From NCBI RefSeq assembly GCF_001659605.2, contig NC_035164.2:22672500-22736499 (forward strand): 64,000 bases of DNA. Direction: 5' to 3'. Every line of letters starts with the position of its first letter. Within the stretch, counting starts at the first letter, position 1. The notes under the pieces were generated by a model. That model was not told the origin of the DNA, made no database searches, and worked only from the letters and a program-made list of their open reading frames with translations. The position numbers were made by a program, and so were the translations under genes. Below are positions 47,859 to 60,485 of this stretch, in pieces. Source of the stretch: Manihot esculenta. Its lineage: Eukaryota; Streptophyta; Magnoliopsida; Malpighiales; Euphorbiaceae.

Positions 47859-50117
47859 TGTAACGACCCGAAAATCGGACCGCTACCGGCGCTAGGATCC
47901 GGGTCGACTTAAGGCCGCCGGGACCCGTAGGAAGCCTGACATGCATCCTGAAAACCTGTTGAATCCCATACATGATCAACAACATACATAAAAATTAAAA
48001 CTTTTCTTTCCATGAACATCAACCAAACTCAACCTGTGCATAAACATTAACATAACATTGATCCCTCTGTGGGATCTCAACAGTGCCCCCAAAAGGGTGA
48101 CATAACATATGTTGAGTTGGTTACATAAACATCATAAAAAAAACTCTACGATCATGTAATTAACAAGGGATAACAACAGTCTATGGTCAAGCACACTCTA
48201 ACATCCATACACATCATCTCATTACATATCTATACTGATTAAGACATTACATTACAATTCGATCATGTCCATTGCTAGCTATTACATAAGCATGACTTCT
48301 TTACTCTATCCGGACTCCTGCTCTATACTGTACCTGCAAGCCTGGGGGTAAAGGGAGAGGGGTGAGCTAAAAGCCCAGTGAGCAGAACTATAAAACATAT
48401 TAACACTATGCTCCAATGAAATGCATCATAACACAGACAATTCACATAAGGGTTGGGTGAACTTGTCACCAATTAGTCCAAGCTAACTCTGTGCCAGGCC
48501 GTAGCATGGGGTCCTGGTCTTCCTGTCATACATACATTACTTACCATTGCCCCAGGGCCTCCTCTGGGCTCCTGGTCTTCGAGTCCCATAACCGTGCCAG
48601 GCCGTAGAATGGGGTCCTGGTCTTTCCTTACTCTGTGCCAGGCCGTAGAATGGGGTCCTGGTCTTCCTGTCATGGACTAATTGGGTCATCCAACATTCAC
48701 CCACATCAACAAGAATCGATGCAATGCGGCATATTCATGAAATCTAATGCAATCATCCTATTGCATAATCATGATGCATGAAACATGATAAAACATTTAA
48801 TTTCTCAATTTAAAAGGTTAAGTTTAGTTCCACTCACCTCTGGCTGACTCTGACAACACCGAAGCAGCTGAACTCACTGCTGGGGTCCTCGGTTCCTTGG
48901 GTCCGAACCTACACAGGTGGACTCAAGTGAGGGACCAAACATACTAGAACATATCTCTAATCTACTCCCCAAAAACCCCTTAAAACATCCTGAAACAACC
49001 ATACAAAATCATGCAAAGGAGGCCTGGACAGGGCACTTTCGGCGGCAGGTTCGGCGGCCGAAAGTCCCTCCAGAGCCGAAAGTCAGGCAGGTTCGGCGGC
49101 ACCTTCGGCGGCCGAAACTCCCAGACAGAGACGAAACTCATGCATGTTCGGCGGCACTTTCGGCGGCCGAAACTGCCAGACAGAGACGAAAGTCTCCTTT
49201 CGGGGGCAAGCTTCGGCAGCCGAAAGGCTGCCTCCCCAGCCATGTTCGGCGGCCGAAAGTTCCTTCGACTGCCGAACCTGGTTTCTACCAAAGGGCAGAA
49301 ACTTGGCTCCCTATGCACATTTCGCCTCCAAACCTTTCCAACATGCATCAAACCTATTCTACAACACACAAACACAAGCATACATGTTCCTAGGGGCCTC
49401 AAACCATCATAAACCCCATCTACAACACATCAAGAAACTCACATTGTTCATGAACATACATTTATACCCATAAACATAACCATAACCTAAACATGCATTC
49501 TACCCCATAGATCTACTTAAAACTTACTTTAAACATGCAATGAGCTTAAGATCGGCTCTTACCTCTTGAAGATCGAGAGAGAGACGACCTAAACTCGAAG
49601 TTGGGAGAGCTTGAGTTCTTGAACCTCCAAGCTCCAAAACTTTGCTCAAATGCTCAAATCTTCAAAAATAAAGTTAAAACAAATGAAAAACTTGAAAGAT
49701 CTAGAGGAAAGACGTCAAAGATGGGTGAGGGACGGCGGAGACTCACCTTGACCGAAAATGGGGAAAAAGCTCGCCCGTTTTCGGCTAAGGGACCCTTTTA
49801 TAGTGGCTGGCCAGACCACGTTCGGGGGCCGAATGTGCCTCCGCATGCATGCCATGTTCCTCACTTATGCTTTCGGGGGCCTAAAGCACACCCGCAACGC
49901 ATGCATGTTCGGCGGCCGAACTTGAGGTTCGGCGGCCGAACCTGAGTTTTCCTCCAATGCTATTTTCATGCAAAAACTCATTTTCTTTCATACTTAAAAC
50001 ATAAAGCACATAAAAACATTTTATGAAAACATGGTTTTATCCTAGTAGAGGCTTCCGACATCCGAGATTCCACCGGACGGTAGGAATTCCGATACCGGAG
50101 TCTAGCCGGGTATTACA
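47859..50117 (-). repeat. 3' LTR of Tekay C
   Basis: 2259 bp, TGTAACGACC to GGTATTACA in plus orientation. It contains tandem CCAGG/CCTGG units at 48483-48663, a palindrome block at 49037-49280, a minus-strand TATAAAA at 49802-49796 and two palindromes at about 49907-49940 upstream of it. Confidence 0.92.
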
Positions 50118-50132
50118 TTCTCCCCCCCTTAA

Positions 50133-50154
50133 GAACATTCGTCCCCGAATGTTC
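50133..50154 (-). other. Stem-loop before the polypurine tract of Tekay C
   Basis: GAACATTCG, TCCC, CGAATGTTC on the plus strand: the same 9 bp arms as in G and D, with a GGGA loop on the coding strand. The polypurine tract AAGGGGGGGAGAA lies between it and the LTR. Confidence 0.8.
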
Positions 50155-50204
50155 CTCAACTAGCACATGCAAGGCATACAACATAAAACACATAGAGGCT
50201 AACC

Positions 50205-53200
50205 TTAAAAGAGATGAGGATATTGCCGGAGCATAGACTTCCGTGTCTCCCAAGTGCATTCTTCCATATTGTGGTGGTTCCACAGGACTTTCACCATCGG
50301 GATTTCCTTGTTTCTTAGCTTTCTGATCTGGGTGTCTAGGATCCGTACTGGCTGTTCCACATAGGTGAGATCCTCTTGGATCTCCACATCAAGCTCACTA
50401 AGAACCTTGCTCGGATCTGACACAAATTTCCTCAACATTGAAACATGGAAAACCGGATGGATTCTTGCCATAGAAGAAGGCAAATCTAGCTTATACGACA
50501 CATTCCCAATCTTCTGCAAGATTTCAAAGGGTCCGAGGTATTGTGGGGCTAGTTTACCTTTCTTCCCGAAGCGAACCACTCCCTTCATTGGAGACACCTT
50601 AAGCAATACCAGATCCCCCTCCTGAAACTCTACTTGCCTTCTGCGGATGTCTGCATAACTCTTCTGTCTGCTTGCAGCAGTCTTGATTCTCTCTCTGATT
50701 AAGGGTACCACCCTGCTGGTGATTTCTACTAGCTCAGGCCCTGCCAAGGCCTTTTCTCCAACTTCTTCCCAGCAAACCGGTGACCTGCACTTCCTTCCAT
50801 ATAAAGCTTCATATGGAGCCATCCCGATGCTAGCATGATGGCTGTTATTGTAGGCAAACTCCACCAAAGGTAGATGCTGCCTCCAAGAACCGCCAAAGTC
50901 CAGCACACACATTCTCAGCATATCTTCTATGGTCTGGATGGTCCTCTCTGACTGTCCGTCTGTCTGTGGATGGAAGGCAGTACTGAAATCCAACCTGGTA
51001 CCCATGGCATCCTGCAGACTCCGCCAAAACCTGGAGGTGAACTGGGGTCCTCTATCTGACACTATAGAAACAGGAACCCCATGCAGTCGGACTATTTCAT
51101 CAACATACACCTGCGCCAACTTGTCCACAGAATAGCCACTCCTGACAGGGATGAAGTGAGCAGATTTGGTGAGTCTGTCCACAATCACCCATATGGAGTC
51201 CAATCTGTTGGACGCCGCCGGTAACCCCACTACGAAGTCCATAGCTATATTCTCCCATTTCCACTCTGGAATAGGTAGCGGGTTAAGCATTCCAGCCGGC
51301 TTCTGATGTTCCAGCTTCACCCTCTGACAAACTTCGCAGGCTGACACAAACTGTGCCACTTCTCTCTTCATAGCTGGCCACCAATAAACTTTCTTCAGAT
51401 CCTGATACATTTTGGTGGCTCCGGGGTGAATGCTGTATCTTGCATTATGAGCCTCTCTCATAATGTCTCCTTTTAGCCCTATGTCATCTGGTACACACAA
51501 TCGACTCCCATAGCGGAGGATCCCCTTATTGTCAAATCTGAACTCACTGTCTTTGCCTGACTGAACAGTCCTGGCAATCTTCACTAACTCTTGGTCCTCA
51601 TGCTGTTTCTGAGCCACTTGCTCCAGAAACACAAGTGTCACTTTCATCTGAGCAACTAAAGCACCTGTACCAGACAACTCCAACTGTAGACCTTCCTCAA
51701 TGAGCTTGTAAAACTCCTTCACCACTGGTCTCCTCTCTGCCGTGATGTGGGATAGACTGCCTAGTGACTTCCGGTTTAGGGCGTCTGCCACGACATTCGC
51801 CTTACCCGGATGATACTGAATCTTGCAATCATAGTCACTCAGCAGCTCTACCCATCTCCTCTGTCTCAAGTTCAAATCTCTTTGACTCAGGATGTACTGC
51901 AGGCTCTTATGATCTGTGAAGATCTCACATTTTACCCCATAGAGGTAATGCCTCCACATCTTGAGTGCAAAGATTACTGCTGCCATCTCAAGGTCATGTG
52001 TGGGGTAATTCAACTCATGCTTCTTTAGCTGTCTCGAAGCATAAGCAATCACCCTCTCATTTTGGATCAGTACACAACCCAGTCCCACACGGGACGCATC
52101 ACAAAAGACTGTAAAGTCCTCATCACTAGATGGCAGAGCTAAAACTGGTGCTGAAGTCAACCTCTTCTTAAGCTCTTCAAAACTCTCTTCGCACTGGTCA
52201 GTCCACAGAAACTTCTGGTTCTTCCTGGTTAGCCTGGTCAGAGGAGCTGCTATTTTCGAGAAGTCCTGAACGAACCTCCTATAGTAACCTGCCAAACCCA
52301 AGAAACTCCTGATCTCCGTCACTGAAGTGGGTCTAGGCCAGTTAGCCACAGTTTCTGTCTTCTTGGGGTCCACCTCTATCCCATTCTCTGACACTACATG
52401 CCCCAAGAACGAAATGCTCCTCAGCCAGAACTCACACTTAGAGAACTTGGCATACAAGCCATGTTCCCTCAAGGTCTGTAGAACCAACCTCAGATGATGG
52501 GCATGCTCCTCTGCATTCCTGGAATACACTAAGATATCATCTATGAAGACAATAACAAAGTGATCCAGGTACTGGCTAAACACTATGTTCATGAGATCCA
52601 TGAATGCTGCAGGGGCGTTGGTTAACCCGAACGGCATCACAAGGAACTCAAAATGCCCATATTTGGTCCTGAAAGCTGTCTTTGGCACGTCCTCTTCCCT
52701 GATCCTCAACTGATGATACCCGGACCTCAGATCTATTTTGGAGAAACAACCCGCTCCTGCTAGCTGGTCGAATAGATCGTCGATCCTTGGCAATGGGTAC
52801 TTGTTCTTGGTAGTGACTTTGTTCAACTGCCTGTAGTCAATACAAAGCCTAAGGGATCCATCCTTCTTTCTCACAAACAAAACTGGAGCACCCCAGGGTG
52901 AGGTACTCGGTCGGATGAAGCCCTTGTCTACCAGCTCCTGTAACTGCTCCTTCAACTCTTTCAATTCTGCTGGCGCCATCCTGTAGGGAGGGATAGAGAT
53001 CGGTCGGGTTCCAGGCATCAGTTCTATCTCGAACTCTATCTCCCTAGCAGGTGGTAAACCTGGCAGCTCGTCAAGGAACACATCTAAGAACTCTCTAACC
53101 ACTGGCACCGAGGCGGGCTCTCTAACCTGACTGCTAAGCTCTCTCACATGAGCCAAATACCCCTGACATCCCCTCCTGAGCAACCTACGAGCCTGAAGAG

Positions 53201-55199
53201 CTGATATCAGACCTCTAGGTGTACCCCTCCTGTCTCCTCTGAAGACAACCTCAGACCCATCCTGACCTCTGAACCTGACTACCTTGTCCCTGCAGTCCAA
53301 GGTAGCACCATGGGTAGATAACCAGTCCATCCCTAGAATGACGTCAAAATCTGTCAAATCTAGAACCACCAGGTCGGCGGACAAGCATCTTCCCTCAACA
53401 AACACAGGACTACACTGGCAGACTGACTCTGCCACTGATGGATCACACTTGGGCCCACTGACCCAGAGAGGACATTCTAACCCAGAAGTCATCAGACCTA
53501 ACCTCCCCACGGCTCTCGGAGCAATAAAAGAATGAGATGCACTAGGGTCCATCAAGGCATACACATCTGAACAACCAATGATTAAGTTACTTGCCACCAC
53601 GGTGTTAGATGTATCTGCCTCCTGCTGTGTCATTGTGAAGATCCGTGCTGGAGCTGATGGACCTTCACCTCTGAAACCCGCTGAGGAAGAGGCTGCCCCT
53701 CTCCCTCTGCCTCTGCCACTGGCCTGAGTCATGGCTGGAGCTGCTGGCTGCGCTACACTGCCTGAGGCTGTTTGCTGGGACTGAGCCATCGGGACTGCTC
53801 TTGGACATTCTCGAGCCATATGTCCCTCCTGACCACATCTGAAGCAGGCGTTCGTCCCAAACCGACATACTCCCCTGTGTGGCCTACCACACTTCGCACA
53901 AACTGCATTATCCGCACCAGAGCTTGAGCCACTCCCAAATCCCAGACTGGACTTGACTTTACTCCAGAACTTATTCTTCTTACCCTTGGGTTTACCCCAT
54001 CTCTTACTGCCTGAAGCTGCTGCACTCAGGGTAGAGGGATCTAATCTTCCCCCACCCGGAGTTTTAGAACCAGAAGGCTGTGCCACTATCTGATTAACTG
54101 TCCCCTGAATGATGGCACTGGCCTCCATTTTCCTGGCCATATCTACTATGGCATGGAAGCTCTCCCTGTCCACGGACTGAATCAAGGAGGAATATCTGGA
54201 ATGAAGTTTCATGACATACCTCCTTGACCTCTTCGAATCTGTGTCAAGACTCTGCCCAGCAAAAGGCAACAGCTCCAAGAATCTGTCGGTGTACTCCTCT
54301 ACACTCATTTCATCCGTCTGCCTCAACTGTTCAAACTCTATCATCTTCAGCTCCCTTGAACTATCGGGAAAAGCCTATCCTGCAAACTCGTTTGCAAACT
54401 CTTCCCAAGTCATGCTGTCCACTCTCGGGTTCACATAATTCTTGAACCACTCTCGTGCCTTCTTGCACTTAAGTGTGAACCCGGCCATCTGAATGGCTCT
54501 GCTGTCATCAGCCCCAATCTCCTCTGTGATCACTTTAACCCTTTCAAGATACACAAATGGGTCATCCCCTTTTTCATACTGAGGAGCACCCAGTTTCATG
54601 TAATCTGTCATCCTGACCTTGCTCCCACTGGCTGAGCTAGGTTTAGAAGGTTGAGTAACTGGGGCTGCTGGTTCTGTAGGTGGTGGAGGTGGTGCAACAT
54701 TTTCTGAGGTAGGGTTTGCTGGATTTGGATAGTAAGGTGGGGGTGGATACATTGGGTATTGTGAATATGGTGGGTAGTACGGTGGGTATGGCATCTGTGT
54801 GGGATAAGGAGTGAAGCTAGGGTAATCCGATGTGCCTCCCATCGAATACCCGGGGTTTTGTGAGAAGGGTGGGTAGTAAGGTGGCTGAACAAATCCCGAG
54901 GCCTGAGTGCCTCCTTGGGACTCTCCCATACCTTCCTCCGATATGCTAACTCCCAGACTGCCATCCCTCCTCTGCTCTACATCCATATCATCCCCCATGT
55001 CCTCTGACACTCCTCCCTGAACTGTTCCTCTGACTGATCTGCTTCTACCCAGATCCAAAGACCTTCTAGGGTCTCTTGCTACTCTTTCTCTGCTAGACCT
55101 ACTAGACATTGCCCTCGGCAATGCTGGAGGACGGGCGCTCGTGCCCTCCTCCTCAGGTGGTACTCCAGTCAATCGTGCAGATCGACGAGTTCCTCTCAT
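50205..55199 (-). pseudogene. Tekay C Gag-Pol polyprotein with a single in-frame stop
   Basis: One minus-strand frame from MRGTRRSARL (55199) to QYPHLF. Tyr/Pro-rich N terminus, Gag, zinc knuckle [15 protein letters not shown], protease, RT with FIDDILVYS, RNase H, integrase and C-terminal chromodomain-like part are all present. The only break is TAG at 54375-54377, where other copies have Trp (FAG-W-AFPDSS). The protease motif reads MDPSASHSF where G and D have DPGAS, so the catalytic-loop Gly is Ser and protease activity is doubtful. It is the best preserved polyprotein in the window: 1379 codons are open downstream of the stop. Confidence 0.93.
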
Positions 55200-55456
55200 C
55201 CTGTTTTCTGAAAAACAGTGCACATCACATAAACATTAGCATCATATGGTTCATGTGGGCACACATGAACCCGCATCACATACATATCATATCATAGCAT
55301 ATCATTAATGCACATGCATATTATCATGGCATTTCACATCATCATACAAGACAGGACTCCACATCCTATCCTAGTGGACATGTTCTTTCCTATTGTGCTT
55401 GACCTTCTATAACACCTATGAGCCCGACACTCTAGGTCCGACCACATGAACCTAGG

Positions 55457-55468
55457 GCTCTGATACCA
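55457..55468 (-). promoter_or_regulatory. Primer binding site of Tekay C (initiator tRNA-Met)
   Basis: Plus-strand GCTCTGATACCA is the reverse complement of TGGTATCAGAGC, 3 nt from the 5' LTR. Confidence 0.9.
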
Positions 55469-55471
55469 TTC

Positions 55472-57771
55472 TGTAACGACCCAAAAATCGGACCGCTACC
55501 GGCGCTAGGATCCGGGTCGACTTAAGGCCGCCGGGACCCGTAGCAAGCCTGACATGCATCCTGAAAACCTGCTGAATCCCATACATGATCAACAACATAC
55601 ATAAAAATTAAAACTTTTCTTTCCATGAACATCAACCAAACTCAACCTGTGCATAAACATTAACATAACATTGATCCCTCTGTGGGATCTCAACAGTGCC
55701 CCCAAAAGGGTGACATAACATATGTTGAGTTGGTTACATAAACATCATAAAAAAAACTCTACGATCATGTAATTAACAAGGGATAACAACAGTCTATGGT
55801 CAAGCACACTCTAACATCCATACACATCATCTCATTACATATCTATACTGATTAAGACATTACATTACAATTCGATCATGTCCATTGCTAGCTATTACAT
55901 AAGCATGACTTCTTTACTCTATCCGAACTCCTGCTCTATACTGTACCTGCAAGCCTGGGGGTAAAGGGAGAGGGGTGAGCTAAAAGCCCAATGAGCAGAA
56001 CTATAAAACATATTAACACTATGCTCCAATGAAATGCATCATAACACAGACAATTCACATAAGGGTTGGGTGAACTTGTCACCAATTAGTCCAAGCTAAC
56101 TCTGTGCCAGGCCGTAGCATGGGGTCCTGGTCTTCCTATCATACATACATTACTTACCATTGCCCCAGGGCCTCCTCTGGGCTCCTGGTCTTCGAGTCCC
56201 ATAACCGTGCCAGGCCGTAGAATGGGGTCCTGGTCTTTCCTTACTCTGTGCCAGGCCGTAGAATGGGGTCCTGGTCTTCCTGTCATGGACTAATTGGGTC
56301 ATCCAACATTCACCCACATCAACAACAATCGATGCAATGCGGCATATTCGTGAAATCTAATGCAATCATCCTATTGCATAATCATGATGTATGAAACATG
56401 ATAAAACATTTAATTTCTCAATTTAAAAGGTTAAGTTTAGTTCCACTCACCTCTGGCTGACTCTGACAACACCGAAGCAGCTAAACTCACTGCTGGGGTC
56501 CTCGGTTCCTTGGGTCCGAACCTACACAGGTGGACTCAAGTGAGGGACCAAACATACTAGAACATATCTCTAATCTACTCCCCAAAAACCCCTTAAAACA
56601 TCCTGAAACAACCATACAAAATCATGCAAAGGAGGCCTGGACAGGGCACTTTCGGCGGCAGGTTCGGCGGCCGAAAGTCCCTCCAGAGCAGAAAGTCAGG
56701 CAGGTTCGGCGGCACCTTCGGCGGCCGAAACTCCCTGACAGAGACGAAACTCATGCATGTTCGGCGGCACTTTCGGCGGCCGAAACTACCAGACAGAGAC
56801 GAAAGTCTCCTTTCGGGGGCAAGCTTCGACAGCCGAAAGGCTGCCTCCCCAGCCATGTTCGGCGGCCGAAAGTTCCTTCGGCTGCCGAACCTGGTTTCTG
56901 CCAAAGGGCAGAAACTTGGCTCCCTATGCACATTTCGCCTCCAAACCTTTCCAACATGCATCAAACCTATTCTACAACACACAAACACAAGCATACATAT
57001 TCCTAGAGGCCTCAAACCATCATAAACCCCATCTACAACACATCAAGAAACTCACATTGTTCATGAACATACATTTATACCCATAAACATAACCATAACC
57101 TAAACATGCATTCTACCCCATAGATCTACTTAAAACTTACTTTAAACATGCAATGAGCTTAAGATCGGCTCTTTCCTCTTGAAGATCGAGAGAGAGACGA
57201 CCTAAACTCGAAGTTGGGAGAGCTTGAGTTCTTAAACCTCCAAGCTCCAAAACTTTGCTCAAATGCTCAAATCTTCAAAAATAAAGTTATAACAAATGAA
57301 AAACTTGAAAGATCTAGAGGAAAGACGTCAAAGATGGGTGAGGGACGGCGGAGACTCACCTTGGCCGAAAATGGGGAAAAAGCTCGCCCGTTTTCGGCTA
57401 AGGGACCCTTTTATAGTGGCTGGCCAGACCACGTTCGGGGGCCAAATGTGCCTCCGCATGCATGCCATGTTCGGCGGCTGAACTTGAGGTTCGGTGGCCG
57501 AACCTGGACTTCCCTCACTTATGCTTTCGGGGGCCTAAAGCACACCCGCAACGCATGCATGTTCGGCGGCCGAACTTGAGGTTCGGCGGCCGAACCTGAG
57601 TTTTCCTCCAATGCTATTTTCATGCAAAAACTCATTTTCTTTCATACTTAAAACATAAAGCACATAAAAACATTTTATGAAAACATGGTTTTACCCTACT
57701 AGAGGCTTTCGACATCCGAGATTCCACCGGACGGTAGGAATTCCGATACCGGAGTCTAGCCAGGTATTACA
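55472..57771 (-). repeat. 5' LTR of Tekay C
   Basis: 2300 bp, nearly identical to the 3' LTR but with an extra block of about 55 bp at about 57470-57520 that carries two more palindrome units upstream of the TATA box. The last bases read CAGGTATTACA rather than CGGGTATTACA. Confidence 0.92.
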
Positions 57772-58287
57772 ACCAGTAGAGTGGTGCCCATGATCAGAGA
57801 GAGGATCAGAACAGCTCAGAGTAGGCAGAAAAGTTATGCAGACGTTCGCAGAAAACAAATAGAGTTTCAGGAAGGTGAGATGGTATTGCTAAAGGTGTCT
57901 CCAATGAAAGGAGTGGTTCATTTTGGGAGAAAAGGTAAACTAGCTCCACGGTACATTGGACCCTTTGAGATCTTGCAGAGGATCGGAAATGTGTCGTATA
58001 AGCTGGATTTACCTATTTCTATGGAGAGAATTCACCCGGTATTTCATGTTTCTATGCTACGATAATTTGTGTCAGATCCGAATCAGGTTCTTAGTGAGCC
58101 TGATGTGGAGATTCTTAGAGATCTCACTTATATAGAGCAGCCAATACAGATTCTGGACACACAAATCAGACAGCTAAGGAACAAGGAGATTCCGATGGTG
58201 AAAGTCCTGTGGAACCACCATAATTTAGAAGAATGCACCTGGGAGACACGGAAGTCTATGCTCCAACAGTATCCATATCTGTTTTGA
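57772..58287 (+). pseudogene. Tekay D Gag-Pol, C-terminal part
   Basis: Resumes integrase ([20 protein letters not shown]) after element C and runs through the [16 protein letters not shown] region to the chromodomain-like end and QQYPYLF. A TAA at about 58063 replaces a Gln codon (CAG in G). Confidence 0.88.
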
Positions 58288-58325
58288 GGTTAGTTTTCCT
58301 CCTTTTATGTGTTTATTTGTTTGAG

Positions 58326-58347
58326 GAACATTCGAGGACGAATGTTC
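58326..58347 (+). other. Stem-loop before the polypurine tract of Tekay D
   Basis: GAACATTCG, AGGA, CGAATGTTC, followed by AAGGGGGGAGAA and the 3' LTR. Confidence 0.8.
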
Positions 58348-58361
58348 TTAAGGGGGGAGAA

Positions 58362-60485
58362 TGTAATACCCGGCGAGAGTCCGACATCGGAATTCTACTT
58401 TTTGATGGAATTCAGGATGTCGGAACCCTTTAGAAGGGTAAGAATAATGTTTTTCTCAAGTATTTTAGAATGTTTTTATGTGTTAAAGTTGCAATGGAAT
58501 GAGTTTTTGAGAGAAAAGCACCAAGGAAGAAAAGCCAGGTTCGGCCGCCGAACATGCATGGCTTGTGGTTTCACGTTAGGCCGCCGAAGGTGGGAGCCAG
58601 CCACCTATAAAAGTCTCTCAGTCGGTTGAAAGGATAAGGATTGCCTTTTTCTTTCACTTTTAGAGGTGAGATCTTGTCTTCCTTAGGTATGCTTCATATT
58701 TTCATCAAATCTTGCAAAGGTTTGATTGGTTTTAATGTTATTTTGAAGGTTTTGAACTATAAACTCAAGTTTTGAAGTTTGGAGAGTTTGAAGGAGAGTT
58801 GCTCCATATCTCCACGTTAAGATCGTTCATCTTCTTGATTTCAATAGGTAAGTGAAGATCCTGATCTTGTTCTTATGATTTATGGAAGTTTTATGGAGTT
58901 TGTGGGTAGAGTTGCATGAATAGGGTAAAGAGTGAGTTTTTGATATTTTGTTGATAAAAGCATGTTTATGTGTTATGCTTGGTTGTTTGTTGGGGTTTTA
59001 GGTAGTTTTTGACCCCTTTGTGCATATACTTGAGTATATGTGTGTTGAGGAATTGTGGAGTTTGAGTTTGGAAGAGTTTGGAGAGTTTTGGCGTGAGGCA
59101 GAGCAAGGTTCTGCCTTGCTGATGAACCCAGCTTCGGCCGCCGAAGAATGGTTCGGCCGCCGAATGTGCTGAGGAGGTGGCTTCGGTTGCCTAAGCTTGC
59201 CCCCGACGGTTTGGACTTTCGGCTCTGGAGGGGAGTTTCGGCCGTTGAAGGTTATGGACTTTCGTCTCTAGAGTGCCTTTCAGCCCCCGAAACTGGCCCC
59301 CGAAAGGATTCGGCTGCCGAAAGTAGAGATTCGGCCGCCGAAGGTGCATGAGTTTCGGCTCTGGAGAGGACTTTCGGCCGCCGAACCTGCCGCCGAAAGT
59401 GCCCTGTCCAGCCTTCCTTTGCATGCTTTGCCTGCTTGTTTTAGGGTGTTTAAGGGGATCCTTAGGGAGTTTTATAGAGTTGTTCTTGAGCTAGTTTGGT
59501 CCCTCATTTGAGTCCATCTGTGTAGGCACAGACTAGAGGAACCAAAGAGAGCAGCAGTGAGTACTGCTTCAGAGGTTGCAGAGGTTACAGAGTCAGTCCA
59601 AAGATAGCCAGAAGTGAGTGGAACTCAACTTAATTCTTTTAATTGAGCAAATAATGCTTTTAGCATATTTCATACATCATGAATATGCACTAGGTTGATT
59701 GCATTAGAAATCACGAATATGTTGCACTGCATACTTACTTGTTGATGTGGGTGAATGCTGAATGATCCAAATAGTTCCTGAGAAAGACCAGGTGCCCATT
59801 CTATGCCCTGGCAGGTATAGAAAAGACCAGGTGCTCAGTCTACGCCCTAGCACAATGGTAAGTACAGGTGTTATATACACATATAGATATACATGACAGG
59901 AAGACCAGGTGCCCATTCTATGCCCTGGCACGGAAGTGATACTGGGACTATTGTGGTGACAGGTTTACCCTTGATGTGAATTGTCTGTGATATGATGCAT
60001 TCCATAAGAGCATGTGTTAATGACCTGTTTTATTGTTCTACTGACTGGGCTATAGAGCTCATCCCACTCCCTTAACCCCAGTCTTGCAGGATCAGTGTAC
60101 AGGGGAAGTTCAGCAGGGTACAGGAAGAGAAAAGAGTTTTGTAATAGTATAGTGTGGACATGTAATGGTAAAGAGATGAAATAGTTGTTTATAAAGTTAG
60201 AATTGTGCTTGACTTAATTAGTATGGATAACCAGGTTTAACATATACTGTGTGGACTCAGCTAGAGTTTTGATGAGTACTCTGGCAAAGGAGTCTGTGTA
60301 CAGAGCTAATGCATGCACAGGTTGAGCCTTGGTTCAGAGACAAGTTTTTAGTTTCACATAAATATATGATTATGTATGGGATTTACAGGTACACAGGGAG
60401 TATAGCAGGCTTGCTACGGGTTTCGGCGACCTTAAGTTGACCTGAATCCTAGCGCCGGTGGCGGTCCGATTTTTGGGTCGTTACA
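58362..60485 (+). repeat. 3' LTR of Tekay D
   Basis: 2124 bp, TGTAATACCC to GTCGTTACA. It has one palindrome before the TATA box and a palindrome block at 59130-59400 that is shorter than in the 5' LTR, where GCCGCCGAAGGT units were gained or lost. It has an extra CCAGG...CCTGG unit at about 59787-59850 compared with the 5' LTR. Confidence 0.9.

Larger units (their letters stand above)
47859..57771 (-). mobile_element. Tekay element C, complete structure
   Basis: A 9.9 kb minus-strand element with LTRs 47859-50117 and 55472-57771, primer site, polyprotein with one stop, and polypurine tract. It lies in the integrase of element D: host text ends GAGATT and resumes ACCAGTAGAG, as in the uninterrupted copy at 34793. 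No matching target-site duplication is present; the left flank has four extra bases ATAT instead. Confidence 0.93.
41130..60485 (+). mobile_element. Degraded Tekay element D, split by Tekay element C
   Basis: Plus-strand element with 5' LTR about 41130-43233 (its first 90 or so bases are missing), primer site 43237-43248, polyprotein 43459-47858 continuing at 57772-58287, and 3' LTR 58362-60485. The right flank is ATAGG. The left flank cannot be compared because of the truncation. Confidence 0.85.

Noticed and set aside
53284..53535. Plus-strand frames within element C (also 50365-50625, 51810-52028)
   Set aside because: They are antisense shadows of the polyprotein, and the corresponding antisense frames occur in elements G and D.
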